Positions 44,196 to 52,934 of a stretch of DNA of 64,000 nucleotides are shown here, piece after piece. The stretch lies in NCBI GenBank assembly GCA_046297455.1, contig JBKBIT010000014.1:1-64000 (forward strand), read 5' to 3'. Position numbers and translations under genes: made by a program. Source of the DNA: ZYF759 sp046297455 (GTDB lineage Bacteria > Pseudomonadota > Alphaproteobacteria > Rhizobiales > Rhizobiaceae). How positions within the stretch are numbered: position 1 is the first letter of the stretch; the number at the start of each line of letters is the position of its first letter. Below the pieces are notes generated by a model that worked only from the letters and a program-made list of their open reading frames with translations, was not told the origin of the DNA and ran no database searches.

Positions 44196-45313
44196 CAGAC
44201 CTCTCCCCGCAGTGACGAAAGGCGGTCAAGCCAGACGGAGAAGCCGACGCCCGGAATGGGCGTTTCGGCGCCGAGCAGCGTCAACAGCCGGTCGTAGCGG
44301 CCGCCGCCGGCCAGTGGCCTGTCCTCGCCGGCGGCCGATATCTCGAAGACCAGGCCTGTATAGTAGTCGAGCGGGCGACCGAAACCGGCATCGTAGGTCA
44401 TGACGTCGTCGGGCAGACCGTTTTCGGACAATGCACGGGCCCGCCGTCCGAACGCCTCGAGTGCCGCGCCCAGCGAGATACCGGCATCGCCGGCAAAGCC
44501 GCGCAGCGCATCTCCTGCCTTGCGCAGTGGCGCGCGGATCGAGAGGAAGGACTCCAGCGCCGATAGCGCATCGGGCGCCAGGCGCACACTGGAGAGCTGG
44601 GTCTTCTCGATCAGCCTTGCGGCGATTTCGTCCGGTTCGCGCCCGGCATGGGCCGAAATGCCTGCCTCTCCCATGCGTTCGGCCACGTGGGCCGACAGCG
44701 CAGCATGGTTGCCGGCGGCCACCAGTTCGGAGACATCTTCGGGCAGGGGCGCCTTCCTGGGCGGATCGGCGAGATCGGCCAAAGCCGATTTCAGCAATTC
44801 CGGTGAGCCGAAGGCGCGCGCCAGCCGCTTCTGCCAGCCGCGTGGCAGGCCGAGGGCGGCCAGTACGGCCTCGAAGACGCGTTGGTCGCCCAGCGTCACC
44901 GAAATGGCGGCGCCCGGCAGCAGCCCGTCGATCAGCGCATGGGCATCGGCGATCGAGCGCGCGTCGGCTTCCGCCATGTCGGGCGAGCCCAGATCCTCGA
45001 TGCCGGCCTGGAAGAACTCGGCCCCGCCCTCGCGGCGCTGGCGGAACACCTCGCCCAGATAGGCGTAGCGGCGTGGCGTGCCGGCGCGGTTGGCGATGTG
45101 ATCGCGGCAGACGGGAATGGTGAATTCCGGCCGCAGGCACAGCGTTTCGCCAGTCTCGCTCTCGGTAAGAAAAATGCGCCGGCGCAGATCCTCGCCCGCC
45201 ATGTCAAGAAACGGGTCGGCAGGCTGGATGACCGGCACGTCGACCAATTCCGTGCCACGCGCAGCAAAATGCGCAAGGATATCCTCGGCGAATTCGGGAT
45301 AGCGGGCAGTCAT
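44195..45313 (-). CDS. hisZ: ATP phosphoribosyltransferase regulatory subunit
   Basis: 372 residues, a histidyl-tRNA synthetase paralogue without aminoacylation. It forms a hetero-octamer with short HisG and mediates feedback by histidine. Class II landmarks remain: LCLRPEFTIPVCR (motif 2), YLGEVFRQRREG, and the histidine-site-like YDAGFGRPLDYYTGLVFEI with GGGRYDRLL (motif 3). It overlaps hisS by 4 bp (ATGA), and hisG follows by overlap, so the three genes are translated together. Confidence 0.94.
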   Translation of the reverse strand: MTARYPEFAEDILAHFAARGTELVDVPVIQPADPFLDMAGEDLRRRIFLTESETGETLCLRPEFTIPVCRDHIANRAGTPRRYAYLGEVFRQRREGGAEFFQAGIEDLGSPDMAEADARSIADAHALIDGLLPGAAISVTLGDQRVFEAVLAALGLPRGWQKRLARAFGSPELLKSALADLADPPRKAPLPEDVSELVAAGNHAALSAHVAERMGEAGISAHAGREPDEIAARLIEKTQLSSVRLAPDALSALESFLSIRAPLRKAGDALRGFAGDAGISLGAALEAFGRRARALSENGLPDDVMTYDAGFGRPLDYYTGLVFEISAAGEDRPLAGGGRYDRLLTLLGAETPIPGVGFSVWLDRLSSLRGEV

Positions 45314-46866
45314 CCCCGCTCCGCCGCCTGCGCGTCGATCACGCCGCGAACCGCGGCCACCAGTTCCTCTTCCTTTACGGAAAACTGAGCCGGGCGGCTT
45401 TCACGCCATTCGGTGTTGTCGGTAATCTCGGCAGCCGCCTTGGCGCCGGCGACCAGATCCTTGATCTGCACCTCGCCGCTGGCGCGCTCGTCGGCGCCCT
45501 GAATGACGACGCAAGGCGCCCCACGCCGGTCGGCATATTTCATCTGCGCCTTCATGCCCGAGCCGCCGAGATACATCTCGGCGCGGATGCCGGCATCGCG
45601 CAGGCTTGCGACCATCTTCTGGTAGCGGCCGAGGCTTTCCGTGTCGCGGTCCATGACCAGCACGACGACAGGCGAGGTGGTTCCGGTATCGTCCAGCTTG
45701 CCGAGATTCTTCAAGGCCGTCATCAGGCGCGAGACGCCGATGGAAAAGCCCGTGGCCGGCACGTCCTGGCCGGTGAAGCGCTTGACCAGTCCGTCATAGC
45801 GCCCGCCACCGGCGACGGAGCCGAAGCGGACCGTCTCGCCCTTTTCGTTGGTGACCGGGAAGGTCAGCTCCGCCTCGTAGACCGGTCCGGTGTAATATTC
45901 GAGGCCGCGCACGACAGAGGGGTCGATTCGGATGCGGTCGGGGCCATATCCGGCAGAGCGAACAAGCAGCCCAATATCGCGCAGTTCTTCCGCGCCCTCG
46001 ACTGTGGCTTTGTAGAAAGCGGGGTTCCTGCTGAGAATATCCCAGCCCCGGTGCTCGCGACTGAAGTTCGCAGGTAAGGGCATTCCTGCGTATTTGCCCG
46101 ATTGGATTTCCTCAAGGTAGTTGGGATCAGTCAGCAGGCCCAATACGCCTTCCACTTGCTCCTCATCCAGCCCCGCGCCCTTGGTAAAATCCCCGCTCTC
46201 GTCCAGCCGGCCCTTGCCGAGCAGATCGCGCACACCTTCCGGACCGAACTTGTCCAGCTTGTCGATCGCGCGCAGAACGCCGAGCCGCCTGCCGGCATTT
46301 TCCTCGCCGCCAAGCCCGATTGCCTCCAGCACCCCGTCGAGCACCTTGCGATTGTTCACCCGGATCACATAGTCGCCGCGCGCAATACCGACAGCCTCCA
46401 GCGTATCGGCCATCATCATCGCCATCTCGGCATCGGCCACGACGCCCGGCGAACCGACGATATCGGCATCGAACTGCATGAACTGGCGGAAGCGGCCCGG
46501 CCCCGGCTTCTCATTGCGGAACACCCAGCCCTGGCGGTAGCTGCGATAGGGTTTCGGCAGTTGCTCGAAATTCTCGGCCACGAAGCGGGCGAGCGGCGCG
46601 GTCAGGTCGTAGCGCAGCGACAGCCACTGCTCGTCGTCGTCCTGGAACGAGAAAACGCCTTCATTGGGCCGGTCCTGGTCGGGCAGGAACTTGCCCAGCG
46701 CATCGGTATATTCGATCATCGGCTGCTCGACCGGCTCGAAGCCGTAGAGCTCGTAGACGGCGCGGATCTTGCGCGTCATCTCCTCGCTGGCGCGGATGTC
46801 TTCGGCCATGCGGTCGACGAAGCCGCGCGGCAGTCTTGCCTTCGTGCGTTCAGCCTTGTCCGCCAT
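45310..46866 (-). CDS. hisS: Histidyl-tRNA synthetase
   Basis: 518 residues, longer than the typical 420-residue bacterial enzyme and matching the alphaproteobacterial type. Motif 2 LSLRYDLTAPLARFVAEN and YRSYRQGWVFRNEKPGPGRFRQFMQ; histidine-binding RGLEYYTGPVYEAEL; motif 3 GGGRYDGLVKRFTG...GFSIGVSRL; C-terminal anticodon-binding domain from about 415. First gene of the hisS-hisZ-hisG operon, so tRNA charging and histidine synthesis are co-expressed. Confidence 0.96.
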   Translation of the reverse strand: MADKAERTKARLPRGFVDRMAEDIRASEEMTRKIRAVYELYGFEPVEQPMIEYTDALGKFLPDQDRPNEGVFSFQDDDEQWLSLRYDLTAPLARFVAENFEQLPKPYRSYRQGWVFRNEKPGPGRFRQFMQFDADIVGSPGVVADAEMAMMMADTLEAVGIARGDYVIRVNNRKVLDGVLEAIGLGGEENAGRRLGVLRAIDKLDKFGPEGVRDLLGKGRLDESGDFTKGAGLDEEQVEGVLGLLTDPNYLEEIQSGKYAGMPLPANFSREHRGWDILSRNPAFYKATVEGAEELRDIGLLVRSAGYGPDRIRIDPSVVRGLEYYTGPVYEAELTFPVTNEKGETVRFGSVAGGGRYDGLVKRFTGQDVPATGFSIGVSRLMTALKNLGKLDDTGTTSPVVVLVMDRDTESLGRYQKMVASLRDAGIRAEMYLGGSGMKAQMKYADRRGAPCVVIQGADERASGEVQIKDLVAGAKAAAEITDNTEWRESRPAQFSVKEEELVAAVRGVIDAQAAERG

Positions 46867-46886
46867 GTGAAAATTCCGCCTGCGAA

Positions 46887-46920
46887 AATGAGAAAACCGG
46901 CGCCCGCGAAGGGCGCCGGT
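46887..46920 (-). terminator. Rho-independent terminator of the EF-hand protein gene
   Basis: ACCGGCGCCC (46896-46905) / GGGCGCCGGT (46911-46920), 10-bp stem with 5-nt loop; on the minus strand it is followed by TTTTCTCATTTT. It ends the EF-hand gene transcript before hisS. Confidence 0.82.
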
Positions 46921-46975
46921 GTCCTAACCGATCAGGCCGGAAGCGGCAAGGGCGGGCCCTGCCAAGTAGTCCGAG

Positions 46976-47830
46976 CTATTCCGCTGCAGGGCCGCGACGA
47001 TGATGCCAGCCGCCCCGGCGCGGGCGCTCGCCTTGCTCCATCCGCTCCATGCGGGCAAAAACCCGCTCGGCCCGCTGGTCGACAGATGCCAGAAACTCGT
47101 CGCGCGTGATCTGACCATCCTCATTCGCGTCAAGGCGATCGAAGCGGGCGGCTGCACGTGTCTCCAGGTGGCCGGCAAAGTCTTCGAGGCTCATGCCTTC
47201 GCGCATCATCTCACGAAGCTCGGCGTGCGGCCCGCGCATGCCGCGATGGCGTCCTTCGCCCCGCCCTTCGACGCGCTGCTCCATGCGCTCGCCGCGGTTC
47301 TGTCGCCGCTCGGCAAAGCGCTCCACGCGCGCCTGCAGGCCAGCCTCGAACTCTTCCAGCGAAATCACCCCGTCGCCATCGGTGTCGAGCCGGGCAAACT
47401 CCTCGGCTGCACGCTCGCTCAGCCGCTCGGCCCGTTGTTCAGAATCCATACCGCGCATCGAACGGCCATGGTCGCCGCGCGGCCCGCGATTATGCCGACC
47501 GAAACCGCCGCGCTCGCGGGCGGAGCGGGTTACCACACCATCCTCGTTCGGCCCCATGCGCTGGAACATTGTCTCGGCGCGTTCGCCGGTAGCTGCCAGG
47601 AATTCCTCGCGCGAGATCGTGCCGTCACCATCGGCGTCCAGCCGATCGAAGCGCTCTCCGGCACGTTCGCGCATCAGTTCGGCAAAACTCTCCGGCCCGA
47701 GTTGAAGCATCTGGCTTCGCATTTCGCCACGGTTGGCACGCTCGCCATCGGGAGTGCTCGCGGCCTCGGCATGAGCCTGTCCGGCGACAGCCACTGTGGC
47801 CAACAATGTCGCAACAATGATTTTCCGCAT
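46976..47830 (-). CDS. Exported EF-hand calcium-binding protein
   Basis: 284 residues from the ATG at 47830 (AAGGACG upstream; the frame is open to 47992). Signal peptide MRKIIVATLLATVAVAGQAHA. Three canonical EF loops: DADGDGTISREEF, DTDGDGVISLEEF and DANEDGQITRDEF; a fourth, PNEDGVVTRSAR, has lost the first aspartate. Between them are R/E/H/G-rich, probably disordered linkers and a C-terminal RRGGWHHRRG. It is a periplasmic or secreted calcium binder of unknown role; R/M/H-rich linkers also recall metal-buffering proteins. Confidence 0.88.
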   Translation of the reverse strand: MRKIIVATLLATVAVAGQAHAEAASTPDGERANRGEMRSQMLQLGPESFAELMRERAGERFDRLDADGDGTISREEFLAATGERAETMFQRMGPNEDGVVTRSARERGGFGRHNRGPRGDHGRSMRGMDSEQRAERLSERAAEEFARLDTDGDGVISLEEFEAGLQARVERFAERRQNRGERMEQRVEGRGEGRHRGMRGPHAELREMMREGMSLEDFAGHLETRAAARFDRLDANEDGQITRDEFLASVDQRAERVFARMERMEQGERPRRGGWHHRRGPAAE

Positions 47831-48076
47831 CTTTGTCGTCCTTGTCCTGGGATCGGGCCAATCGCCCAGTGCCACAGTGGCGATGCTGACATTACGGCGC
47901 GCTTGCCAGCGCATTACATGTCGGTAATGGGTGGCCGACGGCTCGCTTCTTCTTTCGTGCGATATCGTGCTGGCACCGCTGGACAGGCGCAAAACTCGTG
48001 ATATAACCCGACCGCTTTCGGTGGCCGGCCAACGCCACCGACCGGGCCCACTTAGGCGGCTTCCGGTTCACGGCAT

Positions 48077-48152
<76 letters not shown>

Positions 48153-48290
48153 TTTTCTTTTTCAAGGCAATATCGACCTTGGCGGCCTTTTTCCGCGCCA
48201 TGGGTCCGTACGGCAATGCCGGCAGGAATGCCGTGCCCGACATTGCTCCGCCCTATACTCAGCATGACAGCTTCCCTTTATAACGCTGCC

Positions 48291-48896
48291 ATGTCCAAGC
48301 GAATCGCCGGCCCCGAGATCGAACGCGTCATCCAGCTTCTGGCCAAGGTGCCAGGGCTCGGACCCCGCTCTGCGCGACGTGCAGCACTTCATCTCATCAA
48401 GAAGAAGGAGCAGCTGATGGGGCCGCTCGCGGCAGCCCTGGGGGAAGCGGTCGAAAAAGTGCGCGTGTGCTCCACCTGCGGTAATGTCGACACGACCGAC
48501 CCCTGCACGATCTGCACCGATCCGCGCCGTGACAACGCAACGCTGATCGTCGTCGAGGACGTTTCCGACCTGTGGGCGCTGGAGCGCGCGGCGGCGATGA
48601 ATGTGCGCTACCACGTGCTTGGCGGCACGCTGTCGCCGCTCGATGGCGTCGGACCGGACGACCTCAATATCGCCTCCCTCGTTTCGCGCGTCGCACAAGG
48701 CGGGATCAGCGAGATCATCCTGGCAGTAAACGCCACCGTCGAGGGGCAAACGACCGCCCACTACATCACCGACCAGCTTTCGGAACTGGAGGTGAAGGTG
48801 ACGCGGCTTGCCCATGGCGTGCCGGTTGGCGGCGAGCTCGACTATCTCGATGAAGGTACACTGACGGCGGCGCTGAAATCGCGCACCGCATTTTGA
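48291..48896 (+). CDS. recR: Recombination protein RecR
   Basis: 201 residues from the ATG at 48291. With RecF/RecO it loads RecA at single-strand gaps. Helix-hairpin-helix VPGLGPRSARRAALHLI, four-cysteine zinc finger CSTCGNVDTTDPCTIC, and the Toprim domain (VVEDVSDLWALE, ILAVNATVEGQTTAHY). The usual dnaX-ybaB partners are not upstream; a tRNA gene is. The ribosome site is poor, so the start may be the ATG at 48264. Confidence 0.94.
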   Translation: MSKRIAGPEIERVIQLLAKVPGLGPRSARRAALHLIKKKEQLMGPLAAALGEAVEKVRVCSTCGNVDTTDPCTICTDPRRDNATLIVVEDVSDLWALERAAAMNVRYHVLGGTLSPLDGVGPDDLNIASLVSRVAQGGISEIILAVNATVEGQTTAHYITDQLSELEVKVTRLAHGVPVGGELDYLDEGTLTAALKSRTAF

Positions 48897-48922
48897 CTTC
48901 AATCCGGTGAGAGGAGAGACGG

Positions 48923-50176
48923 ATGAGCCATTCTTCGCCAAATCGAATGCCATTCGCTGCTACCATTGTGCTCCTGCTGGCCGCTCTCCTGGCCGCTCCA
49001 GCCGCACATGCGGATATCAACCGCCAGTTCGCCGACTGGCTCCGCAACGATCTCTGGCCTGATGCTTCTCGCAATGGCGTCTCTGCCAATACGTTCAACG
49101 CAGCCTTCACCGGCATTTCACCAAATCTGAGACTGCCGGATCTCGTGATGCCGGGCGAAGAGGCACGGATCCCGCAGGCACAGCATCAGGCCGAGTTCGG
49201 CCAGCCTTCGGCCTACTTCGCCGAGAACATTGTCGCGGGCATCGTCAATGGCGGGCGCCAGCGGGTCCAGCGTCACGCCGCCGCGCTTCAGTCGCTGGAA
49301 CAGCGTTTCGGTGTCCCGCGGGGCATATTGCTGGCCGTCTGGGGCCGCGAATCTGCTTTTGGCAATGCCTCGATTCCCCACAACGCGATCGAGGTGCTCG
49401 GCACCAAGGCCTTCATGGCAAGACGCAAGGAGATGTACAGGGCCGAGGTTATCGCCGCCCTCGTCATGCTCGAACGTGGCTACGCAACCGTGGACCGCAT
49501 GAAGTCTTCCTGGGCCGGCGCGCTCGGCCAGCCGCAGTTCCTGCCAACCTCCTATCTCGAATATGCGATCGGTTTCGATGGCAGCCGACGGGCGGATATC
49601 TGGGGGTCGGAGACCGATACGCTGGCTTCGATTGCCAATTATCTTGCGAGTCACGGCTGGGTGCGCGGGCGTGACTGGGGTTTCGAAGTGACGGTACCAG
49701 AAACCGTTTCCTGCGCGCTGGAGGGACCGGATCGCGGCCGGCCGATCTCGGAATGGGTGTCCATGGGCGTCAGCCGTGTCGGTGGACGCGCTTTCCCCGA
49801 TCACGAATTGCGCGGCCAGGGTTTCCTGATGATGCCTGCCGGACGTTATGGGCCAGCCTTTATCGTCACGCCTAATTTCTATGTGCTCAAGGAATATAAC
49901 GAGAGCGATCTCTATGCGCTGTTCGTGGGACACGCCGGCGACCGCATCATGTATGGCGACATCCGTTTCAACAATTCCTGGCGCAACGTGGCCGGCCTCT
50001 ATCGCTCCGATATCGCCGCCATGCAGCGCGGGCTGGAGCGCTTCGGCTACGATGTCGGCGGGGCCGACGGGCTGGTCGGTTTCCGTACCCGCCGTTCGAT
50101 CGGCGACTGGCAACAGCGCAACGGACGCGCGCCCACCTGCTGGCCCGACGCCGAACTGGTGAGAGCCCTGCGCTGA
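48923..50176 (+). CDS. Lytic murein transglycosylase, MltB-like (GH103) with peptidoglycan-binding domain
   Basis: 417 residues. Signal peptide (IVLLLAALLAAPAAHA, AHA/D cleavage), so a soluble periplasmic enzyme rather than a lipoprotein. The catalytic glutamate is in LLAVWGRESAFGN; ALGQPQFLPTSYLEYAIGFDG and IANYLASHGWVRGRDWGFEV are GH103 features. A C-terminal PG_binding_1 domain (about 350-410: MQRGLERFGYDVGGADGLVG, RRSIGDWQQRNG) follows. It cleaves the glycan strand to 1,6-anhydro-muropeptides during wall remodelling. It follows recR by 26 bp and may share its transcript. Confidence 0.93.
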   Translation: MSHSSPNRMPFAATIVLLLAALLAAPAAHADINRQFADWLRNDLWPDASRNGVSANTFNAAFTGISPNLRLPDLVMPGEEARIPQAQHQAEFGQPSAYFAENIVAGIVNGGRQRVQRHAAALQSLEQRFGVPRGILLAVWGRESAFGNASIPHNAIEVLGTKAFMARRKEMYRAEVIAALVMLERGYATVDRMKSSWAGALGQPQFLPTSYLEYAIGFDGSRRADIWGSETDTLASIANYLASHGWVRGRDWGFEVTVPETVSCALEGPDRGRPISEWVSMGVSRVGGRAFPDHELRGQGFLMMPAGRYGPAFIVTPNFYVLKEYNESDLYALFVGHAGDRIMYGDIRFNNSWRNVAGLYRSDIAAMQRGLERFGYDVGGADGLVGFRTRRSIGDWQQRNGRAPTCWPDAELVRALR

Positions 50177-50287
50177 GCCTGGCAGAGCGTTTGCCGTGCT
50201 TCTGGCCGAAACATTCGGTTGCGGCGCATCGGCGATGGCACTAACCCTTGTTTCAGGGGACGCGCTTATTGAGAGAGGAATACCCGC

Positions 50288-50749
50288 ATGAGGATCGTTG
50301 GTCTTTCGGCCTTGCCCGCCATGTTTCTTTTGACCTCATGCGTGGTCGTGGAATCCGACCGTCCCGGTCCACCGCCGCGCGATCGTGACGCCTGCCTGAT
50401 GATCTACGAACCGGTCTGCGCCGAACGGCGTGGCGAGGTTCGTACCTATGGAAATGCCTGCGAGGCGGGTCAGTCGCGCGCGCGCATCCTCTATCCAGGC
50501 GAATGCCGTCCGCAGTCGGAACAGCGGCCGGGACCTGGTCCTCGTCCTGGTCCAAGTCCGCGCCCGGGACCCGATCAGCTTTCCTGCCCGATGGTCTTTG
50601 AGCCGGTTTGCGGCGAGCTGAATGGCCAGGGAAGGACATATGGCAATTCATGCGAGGCCGGGCTGGCAGGCGCGCGGGTGCTCTATGAGGGCGAATGCCG
50701 CCCAGACAGAGGCCGCCGCGACCGCGTGGGCGACTTGCGTCCCTACTGA
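50288..50749 (+). CDS. Lipoprotein with two Kazal-like domains
   Basis: 153 residues. Lipobox LTSC (cysteine 18), so lipid-anchored. Two repeats of about 40 residues share C...(Y/F)EPVC...RTYGN(A/S)CEAG...AR(I/V)LY.GEC, separated by a P/G/R-rich linker. This matches Kazal-type serine protease inhibitor domains, but with four instead of six cysteines per repeat. It may inhibit exogenous or periplasmic proteases at the cell surface. The stop overlaps the convergent gene by 7 bp. Confidence 0.85.
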   Translation: MRIVGLSALPAMFLLTSCVVVESDRPGPPPRDRDACLMIYEPVCAERRGEVRTYGNACEAGQSRARILYPGECRPQSEQRPGPGPRPGPSPRPGPDQLSCPMVFEPVCGELNGQGRTYGNSCEAGLAGARVLYEGECRPDRGRRDRVGDLRPY

Positions 50750-51762
50750 GCCGCCAGCGCGTTGGCTCCTATGCCCACGATTTCGGCCAGTATCTCGTAG
50801 GAGCGCCGGCGCGCGGCGTGGTCATGGATCTGAGCTGTTACGATCAGTTCGTCCGCGCCCGTGCGGGCGACAAAATCGGCAATGCCCCGCCGTACCGTGT
50901 CAGGTGAGCCAACAACCGCGCAGGACAAGGTGTGTGCTAGCATGGCGCGTGCGGCAGGCTCCAACTGCTCGGCATAGCCCTCCACCGGCGGCGGCAGCTT
51001 TCCCGGGCGTCCCGAGCGCAGGTTGACGAAGGCCTGCTGCATCGACGTATGCAGGAACCGGGCCTCTTCATCCGTCGGTGCGGCAACGACGCTCAGAGCT
51101 GGCATGGCATACGGCCTGGCAAGCTGTACGGAAGGCTGGAACCGCGCGCGGTAGATCTCCAGCGCGCTGTCGAGCTCGGCCGGTGCGAAATGCGAGGCGA
51201 AAGCATAGGGCAGTCCCAGCGCGGCCGCGAGCTGGGCGCCATACAGGCTCGATCCCAACATCCAAACCGGCACTCCGGTTCCCTCGCCCGGGATGGCGTG
51301 AACGCGCCCTTCCGGCCCCTCCTGGCTGAGATAGGCCATCAGTTCGATCACGTCGTTCGGGAAAGAATCCACGTCCATGTTCATGTGGCGGCGCAACGCG
51401 CGCGCCGTCGCCATGTCGGTGCCGGGCGCCCGGCCCAGACCGAGATCGATGCGCCCCGGATAGAGCGTGGCCAGCGTACCGAACTGCTCGGCGATGACGA
51501 GCGGCGAATGGTTGGGCAGCATGATGCCCCCTGCCCCGACCCGGATGGTCGAGGTCGCGGCCGCAACGTGGCCGATTACCACCGAGGTCGCCGCACTCGC
51601 GATGCCGGGCATGTTGTGGTGCTCCGCCAGCCAATAGCGCGTGTAGCCGAGCGATTCGCCGAGACGCGCCAGATCTGCCGTGTTGGCAAGCGATTCGGCG
51701 GCCGTGCCGCCTTCGACGATAGGCGAGAGATCGAGGATGGAGAGCTTGGTCATGACTTGCAT
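50743..51762 (-). CDS. LLM-class flavin-dependent oxidoreductase (luciferase-like monooxygenase)
   Basis: 339 residues with the luciferase-like barrel: LSILDLSPIVEGGTAAESL, YWLAEHHNMPGIASAATSV, RVGAGGIMLPNHSPLVIAEQFGTL and DLGLGRAPGTD, the order seen in the MsnO8-type group. It should use FMNH2 to oxidise an unknown organic substrate. A start three codons in (ATG 51753) is also possible. A second, less similar LLM gene lies 34 bp upstream on the same strand, so they are likely co-transcribed. Confidence 0.9.
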   Translation of the reverse strand: MQVMTKLSILDLSPIVEGGTAAESLANTADLARLGESLGYTRYWLAEHHNMPGIASAATSVVIGHVAAATSTIRVGAGGIMLPNHSPLVIAEQFGTLATLYPGRIDLGLGRAPGTDMATARALRRHMNMDVDSFPNDVIELMAYLSQEGPEGRVHAIPGEGTGVPVWMLGSSLYGAQLAAALGLPYAFASHFAPAELDSALEIYRARFQPSVQLARPYAMPALSVVAAPTDEEARFLHTSMQQAFVNLRSGRPGKLPPPVEGYAEQLEPAARAMLAHTLSCAVVGSPDTVRRGIADFVARTGADELIVTAQIHDHAARRRSYEILAEIVGIGANALAAQ

Positions 51763-51796
51763 ATAGGCACGCTGTCCTGCCTCGCCAAAGCCTGTC

Positions 51797-52855
51797 TCAC
51801 TCCGCCGCTTCCGACGCCTTGGCGCCGACGGCCCTGCGCACTTCAGGCGCCACCTTCGTCCCGAATATCTCGATCGCCTTCATGAGCTTCGAATGCTCCA
51901 TCACCCCGATCGCCATCTGGATGACGAAGCGGTCGAAGCCGAAGATCTCGTGATGGGCCAGAATCTTGTCGACCATCTCCGAGGGGCCGCCGACGAAATT
52001 CGCGCCGCGCGGTCCGATGGAGGCGTCGAACTGGGCACGATTTGTCGGCGGCCAACCACGCTCTCGGCCGATCCGGTTCATCACCTCGGCCTGGGCGGGA
52101 TAGAAGATGTCTGCAGCCTCCTGCTTGGTCTCGGCCACGAAGCCGTGGACATTGATGGACCGCTTGATGGAGGCGGGATCATGCCCAGCCTTCTCGGCGG
52201 CCTGGCGGTGAAGCTGGAAGAAGGGCGCAAAGCGCGCCGGCTCGCCACCGATGATGGCAAGCGCCAATGGCAGGCCAAGAGTCGCCGCCCGCACGACCGA
52301 TTGCGGCGTGCCGCCGACTGCGATCCACAGCGGAAGCTTGTCATTGACCGGACGCGGATAGATGCCGCGATCGTTGACGGCCGGCGTGTGCTGGCCACCC
52401 GGCCAGGAGAAGCGTTCGCCCTCGTTCAGCTTCATCAGCATGGCGAGCTTTTCGGCAAACAGCGTGTCGTAATCGTTCAGATCATAACCGAAGAGCGGGA
52501 AGGACTCGATGAAGGAGCCCCTGCCCGCCATGATCTCGGCGCGCCCGCCGGTGAGATTGTCGAGCGTGGAATATTGCTGGTAGACGCGGACGGGATCGTC
52601 CGAACTGAGCACCGTCACGGCGCTCGACAGCTTGATGCGCTTGGTGCGCTGCGAGGCGGCTGCGAGTGCCACTGCAGGCGCGGAGACCGCGTAGTCTGGG
52701 CGATGATGCTCGCCGAGCCCGAACAGGTCCAGACCGACCTCGTCGGCCAGCGCGATTTCCTCGACAAGCTGCGTCAGCCGCTCGGCCGGCCCGGTATGGC
52801 GCCCTGTGACCGGATCGGTGCCGACATCGCCGAAAGTGTAGAGTCCGAGTTCCAT
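51797..52855 (-). CDS. LLM-class flavin-dependent oxidoreductase (luciferase-like monooxygenase)
   Basis: 352 residues from the ATG at 52855; GGAG lies 8 nt before it and directly touches the alternative ATG at 52864, which is therefore unlikely. Landmarks: MELGLYTFGDVG, LGEHHRPDYAVSAPAVALAAAS, KLSSAVTVLSSDDPVRVYQQYSTLDNLT and AEIMAGRGSFIESFPLFGYDL. Flavin-dependent enzyme of unknown substrate; the pair of LLM genes forms a small operon. Confidence 0.9.
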   Translation of the reverse strand: MELGLYTFGDVGTDPVTGRHTGPAERLTQLVEEIALADEVGLDLFGLGEHHRPDYAVSAPAVALAAASQRTKRIKLSSAVTVLSSDDPVRVYQQYSTLDNLTGGRAEIMAGRGSFIESFPLFGYDLNDYDTLFAEKLAMLMKLNEGERFSWPGGQHTPAVNDRGIYPRPVNDKLPLWIAVGGTPQSVVRAATLGLPLALAIIGGEPARFAPFFQLHRQAAEKAGHDPASIKRSINVHGFVAETKQEAADIFYPAQAEVMNRIGRERGWPPTNRAQFDASIGPRGANFVGGPSEMVDKILAHHEIFGFDRFVIQMAIGVMEHSKLMKAIEIFGTKVAPEVRRAVGAKASEAAE

Positions 52856-52934
52856 GGTCTGCATCTCCGCTTTCGATCCAGCTAAGGGTTCGGACGCGAC
52901 GATGCCAGTTCAGCAATGTTGAACAGGCTGTTCG

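Noticed and set aside
48180..48290. Extension of recR upstream through the tRNA-Phe gene (frame open from 48102)
   Set aside because: That part overlaps the tRNA and lacks similarity to RecR; the conserved protein starts at MSKRIAGPEIERV.
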